Part shown: positions 7,890-16,934 of the stretch, piece after piece
Numbering within the stretch: position 1 is the stretch's first letter
Layout of the letters: each line of letters opens with the position of its first letter
Origin: Nitrospira sp.
GTDB lineage: Bacteria; Nitrospirota; Nitrospiria; Nitrospirales; Nitrospiraceae
DNA length: 64,000 nt
Reading direction: 5' to 3'
Assembly: GCA_030653545.1 (NCBI GenBank)
Contig: JAURZE010000022.1
Coordinates: forward strand, 496,001-560,000
The notes under the pieces: model-generated
The model's input: the letters and a program-made list of their open reading frames with translations, nothing else
Database searches by the model: none
What the model was told of the DNA's origin: nothing
Translations under genes and position numbers: made by a program

Positions 7890-9005
7890 TCAATTCGTCC
7901 CTTCCGATCTTTCCGTCGCGATCGGACCCGGCGCGGCCGTCTCATTCCGGTATGTCTCCAGCAGGGTCAACGCCACCGCGACGACCAATGGTCCCGCCAC
8001 GATGCCGATCAAGCCAAAAAACTGTATGCCACCGATCACACTGAAAAACATGATCAACGAGTGCACCTTCGACGCTTTACCGACGATCATATTCCGCACC
8101 AGTTCATCGATCACCACGGACAACACGATTCCCACCGCGACCAGCGCTCCCGCCTGCGTATACGCTCCCTGGATAGCCAAATAGATCGCAGCCGGAACCC
8201 AGACCAGGGCAGCACCAACGAACGGAATATAGGCCGTGATGGCCATGACCGTACCCCACAGGATCGGGGACGGTAACCCCACCGCCCAAAATGCCAACCA
8301 GCCGATGAATCCTTCAAGCAAAGCCACAATCGTATTGCCATACACAGCGCCTTTGACCACTTCGTCGAATCGCGTCAGAACCAACCGGCGCCGCTCCGAC
8401 GTGATAGGCAGATTCTCCTGCGTCCAATCGACAAAGCGCTTCCCGTCCCTGAAAAAGTAGAACGCAGTCAACAGCACGATGCCGAACTCGATCGCCCACT
8501 GCACCACATTGCTCACTACGTTGGTCGACTGCTGAATCAAGAGCTTCCCGAGGTCAGCCACACCCGTTACCAGGCTCGATTGCAAATCACTCCCCGTCAA
8601 CCGCTCGAGGTTCTGAAATTGCGCGACGAACCCCGCGATCACCGGGTACCGCCGCCAACCTTCCCCGACGGACTGTTCGCCCTGCTGCAGATACGTGACC
8701 AGAGAGGAGACCATCCCGGCGAGATCCTGCGCGACGAGCAGCGTCAGATAGAACAGCGGGAGCAGGAATCCGATGGTCATGATTGCGCACAGAAGAAAGG
8801 CGCTCAGCGCTTCCCGTCCGCCGGTAGCCCGGAGGACCCGGCCATAGAGCGGATACAGTGCATAGACCAGTACAACCGCCCAGAGGATGGGAGAAAATAG
8901 CGGGCTGAGGATAAGGCCAGCGAGTGCGAGCGTCCCGACCATCAACGCGATATGCGTCAGCCTGCTGGCCTTCGATATCGTCTGGTGCTCTGGTTGAGGT
9001 GGCAT
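7890..9005 (-). CDS. AI-2E family (PerM/YdiK) membrane transporter
   Basis: About 371 residues with the arrangement of the AI-2 exporter-like superfamily: paired N-terminal helices (LALAGLILSPLFSPILWAVVLVYALYPLYGRV), a third helix, a long soluble segment (about residues 110-200), and four to five C-terminal helices including FEGFIGWLAFWAVGLPSPILWGTVMAITAYIPFVGAALVWVPAA and the family-typical GLIGIVAGPLVVAVALTLLETYR end. Members include autoinducer-2 exporters and Na+/H+ antiporters, so the substrate cannot be told from sequence. An in-frame GTG at 9098 would add 31 residues without membrane character; neither start has a strong ribosome-binding site. Confidence 0.85.
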   Translation of the reverse strand: MPPQPEHQTISKASRLTHIALMVGTLALAGLILSPLFSPILWAVVLVYALYPLYGRVLRATGGREALSAFLLCAIMTIGFLLPLFYLTLLVAQDLAGMVSSLVTYLQQGEQSVGEGWRRYPVIAGFVAQFQNLERLTGSDLQSSLVTGVADLGKLLIQQSTNVVSNVVQWAIEFGIVLLTAFYFFRDGKRFVDWTQENLPITSERRRLVLTRFDEVVKGAVYGNTIVALLEGFIGWLAFWAVGLPSPILWGTVMAITAYIPFVGAALVWVPAAIYLAIQGAYTQAGALVAVGIVLSVVIDELVRNMIVGKASKVHSLIMFFSVIGGIQFFGLIGIVAGPLVVAVALTLLETYRNETAAPGPIATERSEGTN

Positions 9006-9165
9006 GTGCGAGGAATCATAGCGAAGCGCGGCAGGTTCAGCAACCTGAGGGAAGGTCCATGGGTTCCAGGCCTCCAGGAACGACGCATGAAGAATCACGC
9101 CATGCAGACCGCGTTCGTGCTATAGCTAGGCCTCAAGGACGTGTTTTCTTTACCCTGAGGAACCT

Positions 9166-10629
9166 ATGACCGGTCATCGCTCCGATCTCAAGAGCATCGC
9201 CCGTCGTGCCATGATTGAGCGCGGCCTCTTGCCGGACTTTTCAGCCGCGGCAATGGCTGAATTAGGCCGTATCCAGACACCCGCCACGGACCAGTCCTCT
9301 TCCCTCCGCGACCTGAGAGCACTGCTGTGGGCATCGATCGACAATGACGATTCCCGGGACCTGGACCAACTCACAGTCTCCACACCGCACCCGGACCGGT
9401 CGGTGAACATCCTGGTTGCGATTGCCGATGTTGACGCGCTCGTCACGAAAGATTCCGCCCTGGATGCGCACGCCCGGCACAATACGACATCGGTCTATAC
9501 CTCCGGCGATCTCTTTCCCATGCTGCCGGAAAAACTCTCGACGGATCTGACGTCGCTGGGCGAAGGGCAGGACCGTCTCGCGCTCGTCGTGGAGTTCGTG
9601 GTCGCGCAGGATGGGGCGGTGCTCAGTTCCACGCTCTACCGGGCTCTGGTCCATAACCATGCCAAGCTGGCGTATAACGCGGTGGCCGAATGGCTGGCGG
9701 GAACCGGTCCTGCGCCAGAACGGATCACGACCGTTCCTGGACTTGACGGTCAGCTTCGTCTTCAAGATCAGGTCGCGCAGCGCCTCAAAGCACGGCGGCA
9801 CCAGCAGGGCGCGCTCAGCCTTGAAACGATTGAGCCGCGAGCCGTCTTTGAAGGCGAGGTGCTGACTGCGCTCCGGGTCGAGCAGAAGAACCGCGCAAAG
9901 GAACTCATCGAAGATTTCATGATTGCGGCCAACCAGGCCACCGCATCCTACCTGAAGAGTAAGGGCGTGCCGTCGTTCCGTCGCATCCTGCGATCGCCTG
10001 AGCGCTGGCAGCGGATCATCGAGGTCGCGGCGCGCTGGGGCGAATCCTTGCCGGGGGAACCCAACGCACAGGCACTCGAAACGTTCCTCGTGAAACGGCG
10101 GCAGGCCGATCCCCTCAGATTTCCGGATCTCTCCCTGGCGATTGTGAAGCTGATCGGCCGGGGCGAATATGTGCTCGACCGCTCGACGGACGGCGCGCCG
10201 GAACATTTCGGACTGGCCGTGAAAGGCTACACGCACTCCACCGCACCCAACCGGCGCTTCCCCGATCTGATCACCCAGCGATTGGTCAAGGCTGCGCTGA
10301 CCGGCTCGCCTGCCCCCTATCGTCTCGATGAATTGGAGTATCTGGCAAGCCACTGCACGGAGAAGGAGGACGATGCCGAACGGGTCGAGCGGCAACTGCG
10401 CAAATCCGCCGCAGCCCTCTTGCTGGAGCCGCTGATCGGACAACGGTTCGATGCCATTGTGACAGGCACCTCCGACAAGGGTACCTGGGTTCGGCTGCTT
10501 GAGCCGCCGGTGGAAGGGAAACTGACGACGGGTGCGAACGGACTTGATGTGGGAGACACCCTGCACGTACAACTCGTGAGCACAAACGTTGAACGCGGGT
10601 ATATCGATTTTTCCCGAGTCGGAATGTGA
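9166..10629 (+). CDS. RNase II/R-family exoribonuclease (RNB domain)
   Basis: A 487-residue protein whose core is the RNB catalytic domain: DLRALLWASIDNDDSRDLDQLTV carries the cluster of aspartates (around residues 62-70) that binds the two Mg2+ ions, followed by VAIADVDALV and the FGLAVKGYTHSTAPNRRFPDLITQR block near residue 360. A small C-terminal S1-like fold (FDAIVTGTSDKGTWVRLLEPPVEGKL) follows. RNase II and R are usually 640-800 residues with N-terminal cold-shock domains; here only about 50 residues precede the RNB domain. Similar short RNB proteins occur in cyanobacteria and other phyla. Likely role: 3'-5' RNA degradation or tRNA/rRNA end processing. Confidence 0.88.
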   Translation: MTGHRSDLKSIARRAMIERGLLPDFSAAAMAELGRIQTPATDQSSSLRDLRALLWASIDNDDSRDLDQLTVSTPHPDRSVNILVAIADVDALVTKDSALDAHARHNTTSVYTSGDLFPMLPEKLSTDLTSLGEGQDRLALVVEFVVAQDGAVLSSTLYRALVHNHAKLAYNAVAEWLAGTGPAPERITTVPGLDGQLRLQDQVAQRLKARRHQQGALSLETIEPRAVFEGEVLTALRVEQKNRAKELIEDFMIAANQATASYLKSKGVPSFRRILRSPERWQRIIEVAARWGESLPGEPNAQALETFLVKRRQADPLRFPDLSLAIVKLIGRGEYVLDRSTDGAPEHFGLAVKGYTHSTAPNRRFPDLITQRLVKAALTGSPAPYRLDELEYLASHCTEKEDDAERVERQLRKSAAALLLEPLIGQRFDAIVTGTSDKGTWVRLLEPPVEGKLTTGANGLDVGDTLHVQLVSTNVERGYIDFSRVGM

Positions 10630-10714
10630 GTGCATGCTCAAGCCATTCTGCAGGATCCTGGCAGAAATGCCTGATGCCAACAGTAGAACGGGCACGAAGG
10701 GAAGGGACGAGAAG

Positions 10715-12058
10715 TCACTGCTTCAGCACGCATTTTTCGTACAAGTCTTTCATCCTGGCTGCGGGATCGTATCGTGCTTTGAGCCTCCGATACGCTGGTT
10801 CATTGAACAACTGCCAGAACTCTTCGCGAGAATAGTACGCATTAGAGTAGAGAGATTTTTTGCCGTGCAGCTCCCGAACCTTGGCTTCGACTTTCTTGTC
10901 GAAATACCCGTCCTCATGATCGGTGCTCACAGCATCCCAGAATCCGAAGTTGACGTAGAGCTTCCCGGGTGTCATCGGATATAACGGGTACGAGGCAGAC
11001 GGATCATCGGCCATGACCGGACAGATCCAGACAGGCTTGATGCCGATCTCCCGATTGAAAAACCCGGCAAACTCCGCCGCATGCTCAAGCGGGATTTCGA
11101 CGTCTTGAATCACGGCCTCCTGCCGACCGGTCAGCGCCTTGGCCACCCGCTGCGCAAAGGGTGAACGGTTAAACCGGCTGCGCAGCTTCCAATACACCGT
11201 GGAACAGAGACGCTTCCTGCCCCAGAGCCACCTCACCACAGGATACTGGACGAAGAAGTGCTTTGAGCACCAGAACCAGTCGGTATCCCATCGCCACAGG
11301 TAGTCGTGGATCGTCAGATAATCGACGGTCTTCTGCTGGATTGATCGATAATAGATATGGCGATAGGTGTAATCGCTGAGCCATTCGGCCCGGTCGACAC
11401 ACTCGCCCGTCGTGATATAGAGCTCGTGCTCCTCGAACATCGTACCGTCGACGAAATCCACCTGCCTGTCCCGGCATACAAGCCCCAGTGCGTGAAAATA
11501 GCTATTCAGATCTGAGTATCGCTCGTGCCGGAGCTTGACGAATTTCTTGACGGGAACAAGCTGCACGTTCACTTTGAGCGCATAGCCCAACGTGCCATAG
11601 GAGTTGGCAAAACCAAAGAACAGATCTTTGTGTTCATTGTCTTTGGTGGCGATGACGACCGTGCCGTCGGGTAGGAGGATGTCAATTTCAAGAATCGTTT
11701 CGTGTACAAAGCCATGCGTGAACGAGGAGGACTCAATCCCCACTCCAGCCAAGGCTCCGCCGATGGTAATCGACTTGAGCTGGGGCACGACGGCCGGCAT
11801 CAACTGGAACGGCAGCGTTTCACGAACCAGGTCATCGTAGGTCGTCATTCCTTCGACCTCGGCAACCCGCTCGTCCGGATCAATGCGAATCACCTGATTG
11901 AAGTGACGCACATCCAGCTTGTGCCGCGGCTCTGGAGTTCGTTGCCGGAACAGATTGGAGGTCGTCTTTTCGAGGGCGAGGGTTCCGGTCTGATTTGAAG
12001 TACGAAGGAATTGGGCGACTGCCTCCCGCTTTCGAACATACTCGTCAGGCGAGATCAT
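10715..12058 (-). CDS. FAD-binding oxidoreductase, TmsA/DIM (24-sterol reductase) type
   Basis: A 447-residue flavoprotein. Residues about 25-190 form a PCMH-type FAD domain (FNQVIRIDPDERVAEVEGMTTYDDLV, then VPQLKSITIGGALAGVGIESSSFTHGFVHETILEIDILLPDG). The remainder resembles the DWARF1/DHCR24 cap and C-terminal end. It starts five bases after the stop of the methyltransferase gene with no ribosome-binding site of its own, so the two are translationally coupled. In actinobacteria, TmsA paired with TmsB makes 10-methylstearate: TmsB adds a methylene group to an unsaturated acyl chain and TmsA reduces it. The same pairing here suggests this protein reduces a methylene-fatty-acyl intermediate. 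That role is inferred from family and context. Confidence 0.85.
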   Translation of the reverse strand: MISPDEYVRKREAVAQFLRTSNQTGTLALEKTTSNLFRQRTPEPRHKLDVRHFNQVIRIDPDERVAEVEGMTTYDDLVRETLPFQLMPAVVPQLKSITIGGALAGVGIESSSFTHGFVHETILEIDILLPDGTVVIATKDNEHKDLFFGFANSYGTLGYALKVNVQLVPVKKFVKLRHERYSDLNSYFHALGLVCRDRQVDFVDGTMFEEHELYITTGECVDRAEWLSDYTYRHIYYRSIQQKTVDYLTIHDYLWRWDTDWFWCSKHFFVQYPVVRWLWGRKRLCSTVYWKLRSRFNRSPFAQRVAKALTGRQEAVIQDVEIPLEHAAEFAGFFNREIGIKPVWICPVMADDPSASYPLYPMTPGKLYVNFGFWDAVSTDHEDGYFDKKVEAKVRELHGKKSLYSNAYYSREEFWQLFNEPAYRRLKARYDPAARMKDLYEKCVLKQ

Positions 12059-12063
12059 GACCG

Positions 12064-13173
12064 TTACCGGACCGATTCATAGCCACCCAACAGGCCATGC
12101 TTTGACATGACAATCTGCCAGAGATGGATGGTGCGGGCGCGGAACGCCCCCGCGAGAGACAGCAGGTAGTAGCGCCACATCCGGAAGAACCGCTCGTCGA
12201 AGGTGGAGTCCCATTCCCCCCGATGCCGATCGACATTCTCCTGCCATGCCAACAATGTGCGGTCATAGTCGGGGCCGAAATTATGCCAGTCTTCCATGAC
12301 GAAGAGTCCGTCCATCGCGGCGCCCAGTTGCGCCACCGAAGGTAGCATCCCGCCGGGAAAGATATATTTATCGAACCACGGATCGCTGGTGCTCACCGAG
12401 GCATTGTTGCCGATGCTATGGACCAACACCAACCCATGCGGCTTCACGGTCCGCTGAGCCACCTCCATGAGCGTGCGGTAATTCTTAAATCCCACGTGCT
12501 CGCAAATGCCAATGGCGGCAACTTTGTCGAATTCCCCGGTCGCTTCACGATAGTCGCTGAGCCGGATTTCAACAGGAAGCCCGGCACACCAACGACGCGC
12601 ATAGGCCGCCTGCTGCTCGGAAATATTGTAGGCCACCACCGAACAACCATAGTTAGTCGCGGCAAAACGGGCGAATCCTCCCCACCCGCAGCCCAGCTCC
12701 AGCACCCGTTCGCCCTTCTTGAGCTGTAGTTTGCGACAGATCAAATCCAGCTTGTGCTCCTGTGCCTCCGCCAGCGTTTGTGCCTTCTTCCAATAGCCAC
12801 AGGTATATTGCATGTGCGGGCCGAGCATCTGTTCGTAAAACTCGTTGCTCAGGTCATAGTGACATTGCGCAACCCGTTTCGAGCGCGCCTTATCCTGCAT
12901 ATTGAAGAGGCGAGCCTTGAACGTATTCAGGAGGAGGTGCTTATCGTGTACGGCTTTGTCGAGTTCGGCAGAGTCAACCAGGAAAAAGAACTCGTCCAGT
13001 TGCTTGGCATCCCACCAGCCGTCCATGTAAGACTCCCCGAGTCCGAGCGAACCCTCGGCAAGGACACGCGTATAGAAGCGCTCATCATGAATCATGATAT
13101 CCCCGGACTCAGGGCCGCCAATGTGCACGCGGGCTCGTTCGAGTAATTCCTGAATCGTATGCTGTGGGTTCAT
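12064..13173 (-). CDS. Cyclopropane-fatty-acid-synthase-type SAM methyltransferase (TmsB-like)
   Basis: About 369 residues, close to the usual CFA synthase length. The SAM-binding site VLELGCGWGGFARFA lies near residue 155, preceded by the substrate-domain segment HYDLSNEFYEQMLGPHMQYTCGYW that is diagnostic of the family, and followed by ICEHVG. The enzyme transfers a methyl group from SAM to the double bond of an unsaturated phospholipid acyl chain. The start at 13173 has GTGAGGA at good spacing; the alternative ATG at 13191 has a poorly spaced site. Coupling to the FAD oxidoreductase and proximity to a desaturase suggest methyl-branched rather than cyclopropane products. A simple CFA synthase role is the alternative. 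Confidence 0.9.
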   Translation of the reverse strand: MNPQHTIQELLERARVHIGGPESGDIMIHDERFYTRVLAEGSLGLGESYMDGWWDAKQLDEFFFLVDSAELDKAVHDKHLLLNTFKARLFNMQDKARSKRVAQCHYDLSNEFYEQMLGPHMQYTCGYWKKAQTLAEAQEHKLDLICRKLQLKKGERVLELGCGWGGFARFAATNYGCSVVAYNISEQQAAYARRWCAGLPVEIRLSDYREATGEFDKVAAIGICEHVGFKNYRTLMEVAQRTVKPHGLVLVHSIGNNASVSTSDPWFDKYIFPGGMLPSVAQLGAAMDGLFVMEDWHNFGPDYDRTLLAWQENVDRHRGEWDSTFDERFFRMWRYYLLSLAGAFRARTIHLWQIVMSKHGLLGGYESVR

Positions 13174-13310
13174 ATCGAGGTCCTCACTCATCCCGCCTCG
13201 AAGATGGTGCGCGGGTATACGTCACACCGGTGCTGACTCGCGTGAAGCCCGAGCGCGCATGGATGACCGCACGAGAAGATTGACCGCGCGACTGAACGGC
13301 CCCGAAGTAC

Positions 13311-14171
13311 TTAGCTGCCGGGAGCGTAGATATTGGCCTTGATGTGATCGGGAGGGGTTCGAAGATCCCACACAATCCGAAACCAGGAGAGCAGGATCAA
13401 GAGATAGTAGGAAAAATCCACCTCCCACCAGCGCCACCCCTGATTGACCGATGACTGATAGTAGTGATGGTTGTTGTGCCAGCCTTCTCCGCAACAGAGG
13501 ATCGCCAGGATGAAGCTGTTCCGGCTTCCATCGCGGGAGTCGTATCGCACACGTCCAATGATGTGGGTCAGGGAGTTGATGAAGAAGGTGCAATGATAGA
13601 GCACGGTCGTGGAAATAAAGAATCCCCAGACGAGACCGGGAAATCCCCACACCATATAGATCAGCAGCGCATACAAGAACGGCGGCACATAGTGAAACCG
13701 GTTGAGGAGGCGCAACTCCGGATACTTCACCAAGTCTTTCACAATGGCGAACTCAGTGCGATCGTATTCGTTGGTCAAGAGCCATCCGACATGGGAATAC
13801 CAGAACCCTCGCTGCACCGGGGAGTGGCGATCTTGTTCCTGGTCGGAGTGCTTATGGTGATGCCGATGGTGGGCAGCCCACCACAACACCCCCTTCTGCG
13901 CCGACGTCATCGCAAGCACAGCCAAGAGAAACTGAAAGACCCGGCCCGTTTTATAGGAACGATGGGAAAAGTAGCGGTGGTACCCTGCCGTGATGGCCAA
14001 CATCCTCAGGTAATAGCTGGCAATGGCCAGCACAATGAGCTCAACGCTGACTCCGGTCTGAATCGCCCACAGGCCCATCAGGTGAACCAGTATGAACGGA
14101 ATCGCGGTGGCCCATTGAATGGTCGCCGATCCCGATTGCTGAGTGATGGACTCGCTGGACAAGCTATTCAT
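13311..14171 (-). CDS. Acyl-lipid/acyl-CoA fatty-acid desaturase
   Basis: A 286-residue integral membrane di-iron desaturase. All three histidine boxes are present: HRYFSH (near residue 64), HHRHHH (near 101-106) and HNNHH (near 235). Hydrophobic pairs before and between them form the four membrane helices. The enzyme introduces a cis double bond into a saturated acyl chain using O2 and reduced electron carriers. It is transcribed toward the methyltransferase/FAD pair with a 120-base gap, so it can supply the unsaturated substrate. The position of the double bond (delta-9 or another) cannot be read from sequence. Confidence 0.92.
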   Translation of the reverse strand: MNSLSSESITQQSGSATIQWATAIPFILVHLMGLWAIQTGVSVELIVLAIASYYLRMLAITAGYHRYFSHRSYKTGRVFQFLLAVLAMTSAQKGVLWWAAHHRHHHKHSDQEQDRHSPVQRGFWYSHVGWLLTNEYDRTEFAIVKDLVKYPELRLLNRFHYVPPFLYALLIYMVWGFPGLVWGFFISTTVLYHCTFFINSLTHIIGRVRYDSRDGSRNSFILAILCCGEGWHNNHHYYQSSVNQGWRWWEVDFSYYLLILLSWFRIVWDLRTPPDHIKANIYAPGS

Positions 14172-14811
14172 AAGTCGCTCTCATCGTTCACCGCCCTCTT
14201 CACACATTCGTGTAGGGTTAGAAAGGTCGACCGCGGTAAGCGCCGCTATTGTACTTTATCGGACGGAGTCTGAAAAGGAGGTAATGTCACGGGAAGAAAA
14301 ATAATTAGCCTGCCCTAAAGGGCGGTTAAAAGTGATCCGTTACTCATTTTACGGCCTACGTTTCGACAGCGACCACATGCCGCTCACTCAACCCTCCGGT
14401 CCACCCCGCACGCGGCATGAGAATACACATCTTTTATGACTCATTCAGCGGCAGCGCTCGTGGGAGAACGGTACCACAATCTCCATCCCAATATGAGCGC
14501 CAACATATCGCTTGACCTCATGTGTCTTCAAGCACAGTATATATAGAAGACGTTTCTGCCTCGCCGACTGTTTGATCCATCGCGCGGCCCGCGCCTTTCT
14601 TATGCGATTGATGCTCCAGTCTCCGCCGCCCGAACGCCAGCAGCACTTGTAGTGCTTTTCCATATCCCTGATGCGCTCTGCTTTCTCTACATGCCTTCGA
14701 CGCACGGGACGCCCTCCGGAGATTGAAAGGCCTCACCATGCAGACCATAACAGGCAGGCTATTCCAGATACACATTGTCCGAAGATGACAGGCTCATGAG
14801 GAGATATCGCG
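14172..14811. other. Long intergenic region
   Basis: No gene is convincing over 640 bases. It includes a very small open frame behind a perfect AAGGAGGT (ATG at 14284, six codons), a short GCCCTAAAGGGC inverted repeat just after it, and an open frame on the minus strand around 14518-14775 without a ribosome-binding site or coding character. Confidence 0.5.
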
Positions 14812-15015
14812 ATGGCACAGCAAAGACCCATTACCGGCCGGATACTCGAATTCCTTGAAGGTTCGGCAGAATACGAATTCGAAGCCTTAGTCGCCCGCTA
14901 CCCTGAATTCACCTGGAACGAGTTCTTTCAAGAAGTCGGTCGCTTAAGCCGAGCGGGGCAGATCATCATTACGAGAGGGGTAGGAGTTTTTACCATCAAA
15001 CAGACGGCGGCGTAA
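14812..15015 (+). CDS. Small conserved-looking protein of unknown function
   Basis: A 67-residue soluble protein with a well-placed GGAGATAT site before its ATG. The sequence is balanced and looks like a small winged-helix fold: ITGRILEFLEGSAEYEFEALVARYP, FTWNEFFQEVGRLSRAGQIIITRGVGVFTIK. The second helix followed by a beta-hairpin resembles the recognition helix and wing of small DNA-binding proteins. This is a shape-based guess; no family is recognised. Confidence 0.75.
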   Translation: MAQQRPITGRILEFLEGSAEYEFEALVARYPEFTWNEFFQEVGRLSRAGQIIITRGVGVFTIKQTAA

Positions 15016-15215
15016 GCATGTAGCGGAGAGGATCCCATGCCCAGAGACCGTCGCCCGGCGTAGAGCTAGTCGCCACCTCCTCCCTCTCCTCGCCGCTCAT
15101 CCAGCTGCGCGGCGCGACCGGCCTATGCCGGGCCTGACGCAACGGAGACGGGATTTCGCTCGCGCCTTGCTGTAGAATACGTTTTGATCAAGTCGCGGTT
15201 CACTTCGAGGCGCGC

Positions 15216-15545
15216 ATGGCAGCGGACTACCGGCCTCAACGGAAACAAACCCCTCGCGAACAGGCGCTCAAACTCTTCCCCTGGATCTGCGCCCACTGCG
15301 GACGCGAATTCGACGGCAAGAAACTGAGCCAGCTCACCGTCCATCATAAGGACCATAACCATCAGAATAATCCGCCCGACGGAAGCAACTGGGAATTACT
15401 CTGCCTCTATTGTCACGACAATGAGCATCAGCGGTATCAGGCCGTTGATGCGCCCGGAGAGGCCATTCCAGACCCGCAGCAAAATCCCCCGTCACCCTTC
15501 ACGCCTTTCGCACGCCTCGCAGCTCTACTGAAGCGCCCCACCTAG
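15216..15545 (+). CDS. yajD: YajD-like HNH nuclease
   Basis: A 109-residue protein with one HNH domain: CAHCGREF and LCLYCHDNEH supply the four zinc-binding cysteines, and LTVHHKDHNHQNNPPDGSNWELL holds the HH active-site pair and the N-terminal part of the Asn box. This matches the YajD family of stand-alone HNH proteins. These proteins are predicted to cut DNA, but their biological role is poorly known. The C-terminal Pro-rich tail is not part of the fold. No toxin, intron or phage context is present. Confidence 0.85.
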   Translation: MAADYRPQRKQTPREQALKLFPWICAHCGREFDGKKLSQLTVHHKDHNHQNNPPDGSNWELLCLYCHDNEHQRYQAVDAPGEAIPDPQQNPPSPFTPFARLAALLKRPT

Positions 15546-15741
15546 TCCAATGGAAACAAGCGCCCGCGCACAGCGCCTTCGCAACTCTGACACGCGACGC
15601 TCTTCTAAATCCTGACAGCGCCACACGAAAATCTCCCCCTCCTGCAGACTCCAAGAGATGAATGCCCTGCCATAGATGCAGTAGACTGATTGCACCAAGC
15701 CTATCTGTCTCCTGAACCAACATTCTCTCATTGGAGTCCAC

Positions 15742-16023
15742 ATGCCGCACGTGCTGATCATTCATGAAGTCGAGGACTACCAGAAATGGAAAACCATTTT
15801 CGACCAGGCGGCCGGCATCAGAAAGACTGCCGGAGAAATCCGCTATCAGCTGCTGCGATACGACACCGACGCCAACCGTATCGTGCACTTTTCAGAATGG
15901 TCGTCATTGGACAACGCTCGTCGCTTCTTCGAATCACCGGAGTTGGTCGAGATCAGAAGGAAGGCAGGAGTCAAAGCCCCGGACTTTCTCTACCTGCGTG
16001 AAATCGAGCACGGCCTGCTCTAA
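15742..16023 (+). CDS. Small dimeric alpha/beta-barrel protein (ABM/cyclase-like)
   Basis: A 93-residue protein with the beta-alpha-beta-beta-alpha-beta pattern of dimeric ferredoxin-like barrels: MPHVLIIHEVEDYQKWKTIFDQAAGIRKTAGEIRYQLLRYDTDANRIVHFSEWSSLDNARRFFESPELVEIRRKAGV. The VHFSEWSSLDNARRFFESPE segment is typical of antibiotic-biosynthesis-monooxygenase-type proteins. Members bind haem or small hydrophobic ligands, or act as simple scaffolds. The ligand is unknown. It sits between unrelated small genes. Confidence 0.75.
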   Translation: MPHVLIIHEVEDYQKWKTIFDQAAGIRKTAGEIRYQLLRYDTDANRIVHFSEWSSLDNARRFFESPELVEIRRKAGVKAPDFLYLREIEHGLL

Positions 16024-16081
16024 ATGGGAATCGGTCACGTCACTACCCCTATCATGAGACTACAACCAGGAGGGAACAGTC

Positions 16082-16267
16082 ATGCGGTTTGTCAAAGTGA
16101 ATGACGAAGAACGTACCGGTGAGGTCGCAATCAATCTGGATCTCGTCCGTGAGGCCCACTTTGGTGGAGGATTATTGCATCTCTATTTTGAGCGGAGCTC
16201 GTCCGCGCAGGATGACATGACATTCACCGGCGAGAATGCGCAGAAGATCTGGGCTGCTATGGGATAG
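16082..16267 (+). CDS. Small protein of unknown function
   Basis: A 61-residue protein starting behind CAGGAGGG. The sequence is an amphipathic beta-rich fold (MRFVKVNDEERTGEVAINLDLVREAHFGGGLLHLYFE) followed by a helix (ENAQKIWAAMG). It resembles small proteins annotated only as hypothetical; I recognise no family. It may be cotranscribed with the preceding barrel protein. Confidence 0.7.
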   Translation: MRFVKVNDEERTGEVAINLDLVREAHFGGGLLHLYFERSSSAQDDMTFTGENAQKIWAAMG

Positions 16268-16322
16268 CCCACGAGGCAGAGGAATGGGTCGAGAGTCACC
16301 TTTGAAGACAGATCATCCGCAT

Positions 16323-16934
16323 TCAGACGATAGCGGAGCCTCCGGCGATAAGGAAATATCCTGTGTTATAGAACATATGGAGAGCGATAGGAGGAACCAC
16401 CGACCCCGACCGATCGCGTAGGACTCCAAAAACTAGAGAAGGAAACAGTATTAGCAATGCCCAAAGAAGCGAGTGTGTCGGGATGTGGGCACCGATGAAG
16501 AAGATCGACGTCAATAGATTCGCTAGGCTTATCCCAATGACCGTTCGCCTTCCCCAGGCACGACGCACCAGAACTCCTTGCAAACATCCCCGGAACAAGA
16601 GCTCCTCGACAATCGGCTGCCACACCGCAGCCATCAGGAACCCCACAGACAAAATGCGCGGCCAGGGTAACGGCTGAACTGCCACCAGCAAGGGGAACAC
16701 ACCAAAGAAAGCCGTTCCTACGGCCAGGCTGGAGAGAAAGGCGGAGGAACGATAAAACCCCTTTACAGGCTTGCGCCCCAAGAGCTCATAGAGAACTGAT
16801 GCAACAGAAGCCATGGACGCACTGACATCTCGACGAGGCTCCAGAGGGTTACCTGGAGACCTCGGCGGGATAATGACAGAAGAGTGGGGTCTCACATCAG
16901 CAATCCCGGCTTCGAGCTCTCCAACACAACGCAC
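16323..16934 (-). CDS. mrtJ: JDVT-CTERM system intramembrane protease (MrtJ-like, CPBP family)
   Basis: A polytopic membrane protein of the CPBP/Abi glutamic-type protease family. Motif 1 EELLFRG lies near residue 110 and supplies the catalytic Glu pair and Arg; later membrane segments carry HIPTHSLL and a final ALHMFYN histidine. The gene overlaps the 3' end of the JDVT-CTERM subtilase gene by 38 bases, matching the known pairing of MrtJ with a JDVT-CTERM protein, in which the protease is thought to remove the C-terminal anchor. The 5' end is uncertain: the longest frame starts at a GTG (16934), and an ATG around residue 41 is possible. Confidence 0.85.
   Translation of the reverse strand: MRCVGELEAGIADVRPHSSVIIPPRSPGNPLEPRRDVSASMASVASVLYELLGRKPVKGFYRSSAFLSSLAVGTAFFGVFPLLVAVQPLPWPRILSVGFLMAAVWQPIVEELLFRGCLQGVLVRRAWGRRTVIGISLANLLTSIFFIGAHIPTHSLLWALLILFPSLVFGVLRDRSGSVVPPIALHMFYNTGYFLIAGGSAIV

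Noticed and set aside
9262-10695. 477-codon open frame opposite the RNase II-like gene
   Set aside because: Antisense shadow of a GC-rich gene; the plus strand carries the conserved RNB motifs.
14284-14304. Six-codon open frame behind a perfect AAGGAGGT
   Set aside because: Too short to call; no downstream gene that a leader peptide could control.
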